Positions 54,940 to 64,000 of a stretch of DNA of 64,000 bases are shown here, one piece after another. A model generated the notes under the pieces. That model made no database searches and was not told the DNA's origin. It saw nothing but the letters and a program-made list of their open reading frames with translations. Position numbers and translations under genes: made by a program. The DNA comes from Porodaedalea pini (taxonomy: Eukaryota > Basidiomycota > Agaricomycetes > Hymenochaetales > Hymenochaetaceae): NCBI GenBank assembly GCA_002794775.1, contig NBAY01000081.1, positions 118,782-182,781 of the forward strand. The letters run 5' to 3'. How positions within the stretch are numbered: position 1 is the first letter of the stretch; each line of letters opens with the position of its first letter.

Positions 54940-56150
54940 TTGGAGCTAGATACGAAACCCGACTGTGCTCGAGCTAGATGAACGGAATCCCAAACAACAA
55001 GAGAGTCGAATGCAAGGTGTTAGATTGAACAGTATACAAGCAGCAATTGCGCAAACTCCTGAGGGGTGCACTTGAGGATTCTTTTGTGACATGATTTCAA
55101 ATAAGATTAAGAGCCTTGTCTTTGGGTGGAATCTTGATCGCTCATTTTCATAAAGCCGCATCAGACCGGCATAGTAGGGGTTTCGTGCTATCGAGCGCAG
55201 TATCGGAAATGAAATCACGAGAAAATGAATAGTACACAGCTTAGATCGAGGGAAACAGAATTAGGTGGTCCGACGTGGATGTCCTTGTTCGAGAAAGCAT
55301 TGAACCCGCTTAGCAAAGAATGCCATTCTGTAGTCTCACTGAGAGATTGAACTCCTCATTTATCCTATAGCCGTTATTGAGGATAAGTATAGAAAGGAAT
55401 ATGGATAAAAGCACACAATGGATACGTACGAGCTCCGAACGATATCAATCTTCACGTGCGTAGAGAGTCAACGAGACTCCGCAGCCAATACATGTGGTTG
55501 ATCATCACCGGAGGCAAATCGGCCAAAACACAGAGGTAATGAATCCGGGTAATGTTCAAGAGCTGCTTTTGCAGGTTTAGCGCATCACTTGCATTCCACA
55601 ACGTATCGATGTCCCCGGGCCAGAAATAAGGAGGAAATGGAAGAATAGTCCATTGAAGCGAGTGGATTGCCGACAATATTAATGCCAGTCTATAAGGCCC
55701 TGCAGGGCACGGAGTAGTTTTCCGAGGCTCCGATGTTAAGCAAAAGCATGTAGATGCAGAGATCTCTCTCGTTGATGAAGATATAATCTAAGTACAAGGA
55801 GACAAGCATCATGATCAGAGAAAATGTACAAAATGCAAATACAGCATGAAGATCTCACGATTACAACTTCGCCATCATTCTCTTGAATCTTAAGCTCACC
55901 TGCCCTACGAGTAAGTAGCACTTTCAAATCGTCTGAGATCTCTGCAATGACGATGGCTGGCGTACTGGATGGTCGGCACGAAGCATTCCGAGATGGCCAG
56001 CCGAATGTATCGCGGTTCACGGGACGACATTGCACAGCTCCAGAGTGCCGAGTTCAGCTCATGATGCAGTACACGTTTCCACAACGCGAACGGCATGCCC
56101 AAGCTTCCTCTAGGGACTCTCTTGTCCTGCCATTTCGGTGACAAGCAGCG
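54940..56150 (-). other. Possible degraded gene remnant
   Basis: Several minus-strand frames of 70–100 codons lie in series (56144–55905, 55676–55452, 55218–54946) but cannot be joined into a convincing model. No domain is recognised. An AATATTAATG site lies at 55675. Confidence 0.15.
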
Positions 56151-56899
56151 GTGGAAAGGCGTGCAAGAAACGTGGACGTGATGGTGCCAGCAAGCCTGTG
56201 ATGCAGCAGCACTGCCATACGCGTTTCCTGGCTACGCTTTTTTTTCTGGCTTCCCATTCAACTCCCAGAACACGTTTTCGCACAGCAGACGCTCCCGGTT
56301 GGGGACAAGGCGGTTACTTTATTGGAATATAGGCTGCAAGTAGACGTGCACGGCGTAATTGAGGTGGAGGTGAGTGTAATTTGCTGCGTGGCTAGGGCTC
56401 CATGACGACTCACCGACATGCTCGCTTTTGTGTCGAAATTAGAGTGGTAGTCCCTCCCTCTGTCTTGCCATCACTTTCTTTTCTCCTTTGCTTCTATCTG
56501 CTCGGACGTTCCAAAAACAACATCCACGCGCAGTCAGATTCTGAGTTTTCGGCGTCTGTTTCTTCTATCTTTCACGTCCATTCCTTTGAAGGCCAATTCA
56601 ATCCGGGCCCTGTGTCATTGGCAGCTGCTTCACAAATCACCTTCTTCAACTTTCGGGGCTGATCCAGGCCACTGCGCGAAGACCCGAGAAGCTACCCTGG
56701 TCCCAATCATCGCGAGGGTTCCGGCCCTTCGCCCTTCGACAATAGCAGCTTAACGCCCTGCGCAGCAACGCCCTTGGTGCCGCCGCCCCTCACACAACTA
56801 TAACGTAGCTCTCGAGCGGACAAGAGGAACATTCTACGCAGCCGCGCTTGGTTTTTGTCTTTGTCTTTGACAGGCCGAAAGCCTTTCGGATCGAGTGCG

Positions 56900-58551
56900 A
56901 TGTACGGACCTTCGCAGGCCCGGACGTACGCATATGTCCCCCGCACTTCAACTCACCAGCATACTGCTTCAGCATCCGCATCATATCCATACCCCACCCA
57001 TAGGCCGCCCGAGGGCCACTCGCATAGCGCTTCGCGCTCCGTCTCACCTACCGTTCTACGATCCAGGCCTAGGGCTGGCGCTAGCGCCGCTGTTTCGACC
57101 TTCGATTCTACTACTTCTGGCCTTGGCGCCAGAGGCTCAAAGCAACACAATTGGAATCCGGCGTATATTACGAGTGCGGGCGCAAGCACGCATGATGCCT
57201 CGCCGACCCGTAGACGCGCGCATTCTCAGACTCAGTCCCAACCTCGTTCTCGATCTCCACATCCGCAAGCACAGATGTATGCATACCCCTACGCACAGAG
57301 GGCGGCGGCGGCGGCGGCGCCGCAGCGCCAGCCGCTGGTTCCGGGCACGCATGCTTATGCTGGGGAGGATGGAAGGGTTCTACTTGATATGGATGCAACG
57401 AGGCGAAGTCTGGAACGAGAGATGGAGAGGGAAAGGCGTGCAGCTTCTGCGTCATATAACGGATCTGACGCTCGTGTTAGAGCTGCGTACGTTGCAGAAG
57501 GCACAGGGAGCGTCAGTCATAATCATGCCTATGCGTATGAGCAGGAGTATTCGGGACATGAAAGGAAGCGACCGCCGCAGAACGGTCTCCCACCTGGATA
57601 TGAGGATTATGTGCAACCATTGGCACCACCTCCTGCGATGCGTGATGGATGGCCACGATCAACTGCGTCAGGTTACGCGACGCAAGCGCCGGGTGAGTAT
57701 GAACGAGGCGGTTACCCACCGCCCAGGGCGCCAAGCCCGGCGAGTCACTATCCATTTGCGAACTACGGGAGTACTGCTAGCAATGGCAACACATACGGAA
57801 CGCGCGCATCGGAGAGAAGGGAGAGCCAAGCTCAAGGCCGCCGGCCATCGAACGCGCGTGATGGACACGCTCGGCGTGCGTCTCATTTCTCATTCGTCTC
57901 AAAGACAGACTAAAACTAACTAATCTTCTTCCGTTGTAATCAGCCTCCTACCCAACCGCAACTGCATCCTCTCAGGCAGACAGCACTGCGTCGGACCCGC
58001 TCATCCATAATGCGCTCGGTTGGTGGCCGGACCAGCGGCGTCCCGCGTTGCAGTGGGACCTTTCTTCTTCCTCTCCGCCACGCTACACGAAGCGACCCTT
58101 CGATGCGGCGGAGCTCGCTGCCCCGCCATTTACACCTCCGCTCTCGCGCATGCGTCTCGTGCTTGATCCGCACGCACACTGGGCGTTTGACCTCGCTGCT
58201 CCACGCGGGGAAAGATACATAACGTTATCGAGCCTCCTGTCAGACATCGCGAGCTTGATGCACGCTCCCAACAAGGTTCCACATGCGTTTTGGGTGAGGG
58301 CCAACCCGAGGAAGAAGGAAACTGTGTTGAGGGCGATGTTACGGCGCACGGGACGCGCGCTGCCCGTCGTGCCGCCGCATAGGCGCCCGAAGACTCGTGG
58401 TCAGATCATGGAAGAGGCGGTCGTGGAGGCTGCGCCGAACGGTTATACGAACTTGCTGGTTGTGGATTTATTGTGCGAGGATGTGATGTTCGCTGGGATG
58501 GAATTCCATAAAGAGCCGGATGAGTGGGTGTTACGGACGACAAGGCGGTGA
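56900..58551 (+). CDS. Protein with DUF6699-like C-terminal domain
   Basis: Two exons, 56900–57875 and 57944–58551, give 527 aa. The 68-nt intron has a GTGCGT donor, an ACTAAC branch-like sequence and a CAG acceptor; the alternative GTCTCA donor does not keep the frame. The first 330 residues are disordered and rich in S, A, Y, R and P (SQTQSQPRSRSPHPQ, a run of alanines, YAYEQEY). The C-terminal 170 residues look folded: IHNALGWWPD…LQWDLSSSPP, PPLSRMRLVLDPHAHWAFDL, ITLSSLLSDIASLM, NLLVVDLLCEDVMFAGM and PDEWVL. This pattern of WDL, a central LxxPxxxW strand and a terminal W matches, from memory, the DUF6699 domain common in mushroom genomes; function unknown. An acceptor-like CAG at 56871–56873 leaves open an upstream exon. 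Confidence 0.75.
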
Positions 58552-58960
58552 TCGTTGGATGGCTTTGTGGTAGTTTGCCGACTATATTATAATGTTTCTT
58601 TTAATATCTCGTCTTGTTTTAGACTCGTTCGGGAGTATGTGCTTGCTTATCTCTCACTGTCTCAATCGTATTTATTGCATCTGCGCTTTTGATTCCTGTA
58701 TATCATTGTACTTTGTATCCTTTGACTGTTCCTTCCTCGTCTACATTAATCGTTACTATCATACAACACAGCATCAAAGCATGAGTGCACCACATTACAA
58801 ACGACATTACACCTACAATCAGAAATGTGAATCATGACCAAAAAAATGTTACTCAGACTGCATAGTGCCCCCTCTATGTCGACAATTAAGTCAACAGCTG
58901 TGTAACAGCATAGACAAAGAGAAGAAAGATCGATGATGGAAAATAAGTTAGAAAGACGAA
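58552..58960. other. Convergent intergenic region
   Basis: T-rich 3' ends of the two convergent genes. No gene is seen. Confidence 0.5.
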
Positions 58961-61900
58961 CTATAATCGGAACTGCTGAGGATTGTTCAGAGCGACGAGC
59001 ATATCATACAGCGCACGGTCATCCTCGCCATTGCTCGAGAGATTCATTTCTGTTCGAATATCTGCGCAATCGCTCGCAAGTCCTTCCATATTATCCAGCG
59101 TAGCATACGCATCGACACCAGAAGGATACAGTCCAGATTGCGGATCGTCATACGTCATGCCATCCGTCGTCGCTGGTCCCAGGGCTAAACCTGGGAGCCC
59201 GATGGGGTCGAACATTCCCATTCCCGGCATAACCGCGTCCATGTTGACCTCGGAGTTGAGAAGGAAGGTAAAATCAAAGTCAAACGCGCTTGTTGGTTGT
59301 CCTGTAATGGCGCTCATGGGGAGGTCTCGGTCGTCTGTGCTCATGTAAGGCGCGTCAGATGCATAAGACTCGTCCGAGAGATAGCCAGTCGGATAAGAAG
59401 GAACGTTCGCCCCGGGAAGCCCTGTCCTACAGTCATTGGCGAGACTGTTGGTAGCCTGGCTGCTGTGTCCAAAGATATGTGTGGCATCGGCAACGGGTGA
59501 GTTGAGAATAGGAGAGACGCCCGGATGCGTCTGGCCGAATTGAAAGGAAAGAGGATATTGAGAGCCACCAGAAGAGATGCTTTGTGAAAAGCTTGAGCTA
59601 GCATGGGATACTATTGCTGGAGAAGATAACTCTCCGCCACCGCCGCTATCGTCTGTCCGTGCGTCGGACAAGACAGGTGTACGATTCGACAAAGCCGACT
59701 GCGCAGCGTGCACAGCAGTCTCGGTTTCCTTCAGAGTTTCAAGTCTCCTCCGTTTCTTCTTAGCACTTCTCCTCGCTGGGTTGACTCCACCCTCCATCGT
59801 GCGTCTCTGCTCTTTCAGCAGCTTCTCGAATATGTCCGCAATACGGATTGCGCACTCCCAGCTCTCCGAGCACTCGCGCAGAAACCCGACGAGCTCTTCC
59901 ATGCTGTTGAGCGCAGAAGCCTGTGATTGCGTTGCAGTCCGACGACCAGTTGTAGCTTGCATCGCTTGCAGAATGTATACCGTACCCGCCGCGAAAATCG
60001 TCTGAATGAGCGTGATAGGGCAGTAGCGAACTGTTCCGTATATCCTACGCCACAGGCGAAGAGTATAAAGAATCTCACGCGCGGCAACATTACAGCGCTG
60101 ATTGGGTAGAACGTCACTTAGTCTGAAGGGGATGTAATCTCAAAGCTACTTACCGCGACGCTAAACAGAGAGTCAACCGACTTTGCGCGATGTCGCTGGT
60201 AGAACGGCCGATGCAAAAGGATATGTTGCCACCAGAAAGCCGAATGCATCATGAGCTTGTGCGGCAGTGCGCTCATCTCGTTTGCCGGAGTGAGTTTTAG
60301 TTCTGCAGGTAAGTCTTGGCGCCATGCATCAAGCTGAATGCTATTTCAGGAGTCTATAAGTCGAGCGTAGGTACGTATGAGTTCTCGAGGACATACTCAA
60401 TGTCTGCGACTAAGAGTTTGATTTCCGTGCCATTATCTGACAACGCTAGACGATTCCTGTCACAACAGAAAGTGTTTCGTCAGAAAGTAAGCAATACGCT
60501 GAGAGCCAGAACGTACATCAAATCCATGATAGATCTGCCTATTTTCATCAGTTGACAGCTCCATTGCAGAGTCGTAAAGGTCTTGCATTGAGGAACGTTA
60601 TCTTCTATGACCTCATTCGACCCTCCTCTCATTCGCCACGTCATCATGTCCAATCTCTCACCTGTCTCGCCTGCTGAGATAATGCCCAGGCAAAACGGGT
60701 CGTCCATAGAGATATTCGGCAGCTCCAGGCCTATAGTCTGCGCATTCAAGTTCTCAGAATCGCTCGTTGTCCTAATCGTCGCACCCTTGGTCTGATCATG
60801 CTTCTTCGCAAGCGGAAGAGGGATACCACATTCGCGTCCGACATACATGCTCCAGCACGCATCTTGTGCAGCGGCCATATGGAAGCACCAAGTACGGTCA
60901 AACACCTGCCGGGGACGGAGCCGTCCCGCACGGAGAAGGGGTGTGCAGTCAGCAAAGAGACCGAGTGCTTGCGCGATGCGCGCAGACATTCCTAAAATGA
61001 ATGCTGAGTCTCTGCTACCTTAGAATAAGAAGTGGGAATGATATACCAAAATACGTGAACCCGAGCGTTTGCTGGCCCTGGCCGCTATAGTAGCTGGCCA
61101 ACAGCCCGAGAGCCTGGACGGTGCTGATGTTAGGTCGCGAACACTCCTCTTCAATGAAAGCCTTTCCCTCCTCAGCGAAGCGCGCACGGGTCTCAGGCTT
61201 TCGGATTTCCGGATCTGACGAGAAGGCAGTCCCCACCGCGATAAGTACGTTGTGCAGGAAAGGAGAATAGTGCGCTAGTTTGGGGAGAGACGTCGATGGC
61301 TTCTGTGTGAAAGGAGATGTGGGGCGAGAAGAGGTCGGGTGGAGAAATGAGTACATGTCGCGAAGGAAGTACTCTGGTATGATGCGCATGCACCATGAAG
61401 TGAAAAAGAGGAAGACACGATCAAGGAGACTTAAGAGAAAATCAGAGGCGTAGCTAATTGTAGAAGGATTATCAAACTCACATATCGTGCTCCCTCCGAG
61501 AAAGTGGGACTCCCTTCGGTAACCAACGATTCCAGCAGTCACTCTGACAATCACAGCCTTTCCTTGTGCCACCCTCAAGATCTCCGATGAGAAGGATGTG
61601 ACGCTGCGTGCGTACGGGAGAGCTCGCGCGAACTGCACTAGCCTTCGTCCTCCCTTTACCCTTCCTGTCTCTCTTGAGCCTCATTCTGGCCTGGGACGGA
61701 CCGGTCGCACGCGTGGAAGCATGTTGGTCAGAATGACCTGCTCGAGTAGATTGCCCTGTCTCATTTGCTGAAGACGACGAGAGAAAAGAGTGGAGGGACT
61801 TATGGCCACTTCGACTCGCCCGAATTCCTTGTGCCGAAGACATCGAGTCGTATCCGCTCGCTGCGCTCCCACTAGCTCGATGGGAACGAGACTGTATCTG

Positions 61901-62964
61901 GCGATGCGAGGCACGACGCCGGAGTCGAAAAACGGACGTGAGACCGAAGTGGTGAAGATCATCTTGCTCACTCTGTCAGGTTGATACCTTGAGATGGTTT
62001 GCCAACGGAAGATGACCAATGAAATACCTACGAAGAGAGTCTTTGTCGGTGCCACCAATGCCTTGTCCACATCAGCATCGCTATCGTCGCTGTCTTCGTC
62101 GCTCTCATAGGTGCTCTCCATATCACTGTCAAAATCAGTTTCCGGGCCTCGTTTGCCATCCTCGCTATCGCTTGCGGCGATATCGAAATCCTCCTGAGCA
62201 TCACTCCTGATGTCTTCCACAGGAACAAGACCCCATAGAGTAGCTTTTGGCTCGGCAGTGCTCACTTCATGCATCGTGCTTGGAACTGGGGGGCTGTGAG
62301 GATCCGACGACACACTCGGAGAAGTAGCGAGATGTTTTTCTTGATGGATACTCGTGATCCCCTCTTGACCGGGACTGGAGAGGCTTCCAACCCTCGGAAG
62401 ACTCGAGCTCCCTGGCTCTGCTGGTGCACGTAGTCGCAAAGCCTCGATTTCTCGACTAAGTCGTTCGACCTCAGCGCGTAAGAGTGCATTCTGGTGCTTT
62501 AAAGCCTGCTCGTGTGCGCGTGTAAGCGGGCGTCGTGCGTCCTCAAGCGACCAGTTGCACTACACAAGATGGAGAATATGCAGTTGATGACGATGAGTAT
62601 ATTGCAAGGACGAGTTGATGCTTCATATACCTCATGTCCTGTCTTCTGACAGCGTTCGCAAACGGGTTTGCCACCCTCACACTTTGTCTTCCTGAAAAGA
62701 GTCAATTAGGTTGCGGTTGAGAACAACGACTTGGTGCAAGTATTAAGTTGTCGCAGGAAATCGAAACATGATACATAAATGCGACGAAAAATATATATTG
62801 GGAAGGACGAAGAGATAAAACAGGAACAGAAGGACGCACGCTTTCTTGCATTGAGCACAGGCATGGCGGGTATACTTGCTCACGACAATACGCTTGCCCT
62901 TCTGTGGACGGATAGCACCTCTTCCTTCTTCTCCGTCGCTTATCCCAAGCAGTCCCGCATCCAT
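58961..62964 (-). CDS. Zn2Cys6 fungal-specific transcription factor
   Basis: Nine exons: 62964–62840, 62691–62631, 62559–62032, 61972–61482, 61429–61047, 60991–60517, 60456–60375, 60333–60154, 60097–58961. All phases agree and give 1153 aa; the 41-nt seventh intron is the least certain. The zinc cluster is C36-X2-C39-X6-C46-X6-C53-X2-C56-X6-C63, built from three exons. A short coiled coil follows (HEQALKHQNALLRAEVERLSREIEALR), the usual dimer element, then an acidic linker and a fungal-specific TF domain (LHHFGLTSVFRL, LFFTSWCMRIIPEYFLRDMY, SARIAQALGLFAD, CWSMYVGRECGIPLP, LDAWRQDLPAEL, AREILYTLRLWRRIYGTVRYCPITLIQTIF). The last exon carries a basic patch (ARRSAKKKRRR) and a disordered, probably activating tail. 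No clustered pathway genes hint at a target. It is convergent with the DUF6699-like gene. Confidence 0.9.
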
Positions 62965-63690
62965 GACTCCAAATGCCAAGCTGAGCTTTGTCAACGTTTC
63001 TTCAAGAAATTTGACGGGGTTCGTGAGCAGAGTTGCGAGGCGTTCAAACGGCCTGTAGTATCGCGCTACTGTCACAACTGCTTGAACTTGACGTTGACCT
63101 CCAGCCGAGTTTTCAAGGCATCAGCAGTGGACAGCCCTGCTACACTGCGAGCATACCGGAATTCTGTCGCGATGTGAGCGCCGTGCGAGTTGACAGATGG
63201 TCACGGTGGGTGATTGCTTGCTACACAGCCTTCGGATCGACGGGTCAATTTTTATTCAGGTTCTTCACAAACAGCGATTGCTTCTACACACACCGCTCCA
63301 TCTAGCAAAAACGAGTCTGTGCACAAGAGATATCTGATATTCTTGAGGCAGCTCACAATATTAATACTTGTGGAAGGGGGGATTCTAAAACCCTCGTTGT
63401 GTGTAGACGTGCCGCTTCATCTGGAAAGGAGCCGTTATGCCGTGCGTACCCTTCAGTCGCAAACGAACCTGAGTCATTGTATGCATTTCACTCACCAATT
63501 TTTTTCTAATTTCTCATGGCTTCTTAGAGATCCGTTCACTCTTGAGCTCGGGTCGACGTCGTACGACGAAAACATGAATATGTCTACTTCAACATAGATG
63601 CTCTGCGTCTGGCAGTCTCTGAAGGAACGCCTTTGTATCGACTAGCAAGAATGAAAGGCACCGTGGCCACTTCAGGCTACCCCTAAAAGC
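62965..63690. other. Upstream region of the Zn2Cys6 gene
   Basis: No separate gene is supported. An in-frame extension without an ATG lies just upstream of 62964, so an additional 5' exon is possible. An AATATTAATA near-match to the HMG-2 motif is at 63357. Confidence 0.4.
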
Positions 63691-63693
63691 AGA

Positions 63694-63736
63694 CCTATTA
63701 GGCTAATTCTTACACACAGATAATTAGCCTATTAGG
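63694..63736. repeat. Perfect 15-bp hairpin
   Basis: CCTATTAGGCTAATT (63694–63708) and its exact complement (63722–63736) enclose a 13-base loop. A further ACCCCTAA at 63679–63686 pairs with TTAGGGGT at 63732–63739, so the structure may be the end of a small inverted-repeat element. Confidence 0.8.
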
Positions 63737-63744
63737 GGTCAGGT

Positions 63745-63956
63745 TTGGGCGTACCCAATTTCCTGGGTGCACCCAGTGGGTGTGAGCTGGGTATACCCAA
63801 TTGTTATTACTGTGGGAAAATTGGGCATGCCCAATTTTCTGGGTGTGCCCATATGGGCATGCCCAATTTTTTGGGTGTACCCAGGTGGGCATGCCCTGGG
63901 TGTACCCAGATATGTCACTGTCACTGACTGTCTGGGGGACTTTTGGGCACACCCAG
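63745..63956. repeat. Array of ten quasi-palindromes, core GGGYRYRCCC
   Basis: Ten 14-bp units at 63745, 63763, 63787, 63821, 63839, 63853, 63871, 63885, 63896 and 63943. Three are perfect palindromes: CTGGGTGCACCCAG, TTGGGCATGCCCAA and its relatives around GGGCATGCCC. The core alternates purine and pyrimidine, while spacing varies from 0 to about 35 bases. It is not a tandem satellite of one period and not coding. Confidence 0.8.
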
Positions 63957-64000
63957 AAAATCATCCCTCTCTCCCCTTGTATTTTTTTATTTTCTTCTTC

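Noticed and set aside
63745..63956. Palindrome array as a CRISPR array
   Set aside because: Units are 14 bp, unequal and irregularly spaced without spacer-sized unique segments, in a eukaryotic genome with no cas genes.
1..64000. tRNA and rRNA genes
   Set aside because: GGTTCGANNCC-like B boxes and paired arms were looked for by eye. Only weak partial matches (such as near 30350) were seen, without a cloverleaf. A tRNAscan run would be decisive.

Overview
The window looks like a basidiomycete (Agaricomycete) chromosome. The signs are short GT–AG introns (mostly about 50–150 nt), a Zn2Cys6 regulator and two HMG-box regulators with long low-complexity tails, a gene ending in what looks like the mushroom-lineage DUF6699 domain, a chromodomain Ty3/gypsy element and an AP-endonuclease/RT/RNase H LINE. 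Start codons and splice sites were read by eye and checked only for phase consistency.

Left third (1–29.5 kb): a minus-strand gene for a large HMG-box protein (HMG-1, 29535–25189) lies at the right end of a tandem segmental duplication. Broken copies of its last coding exon lie at 1436–2203 and at 6160–6872 plus 19405–19755. Between the copies are members of an unrecognised gene family encoding charged coiled-coil proteins of about 280–320 aa: cc-1 (intact), cc-2 (one nonsense codon) and cc-3 (frameshifted). A fourth, intact member (cc-4) lies at 53.7 kb on the other strand. All four share a nearly identical TATA-to-ATG segment although the proteins have diverged strongly. The second HMG-1 tail copy is interrupted by a full-length LINE (11-bp target duplication), which is itself interrupted by a full-length chromovirus (413-bp LTRs that look identical, 5-bp target duplication). 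The chromovirus has an 11-nt match between its predicted RNA 5' end and its primer site, suggesting Tf1-type self-priming, and a candidate -1 frameshift heptamer between gag and pol.

Middle (29.5–52 kb): about 15 kb without a convincing gene precedes a second HMG-box gene (HMG-2, 45243–48006, +). The last 6 kb before it carry a striking cluster of the 10-mer AATATTAATG and long G/C runs. Two diverged segments in inverted orientation (about 32.9–34.3 kb and 49.8–51.3 kb) flank HMG-2.

Right (52–64 kb): the cc-4 cassette, a two-exon gene with a DUF6699-like C terminus (56900–58551, +), a nine-exon Zn2Cys6/Fungal_trans regulator (62964–58961, -) whose exon phases all agree, and at the edge a 15-bp-arm hairpin followed by ten copies of a 14-bp quasi-palindrome in about 210 bp.

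The most likely undescribed items are the cc gene cassettes, the AATATTAATG field upstream of HMG-2 and the palindrome array at the right edge.
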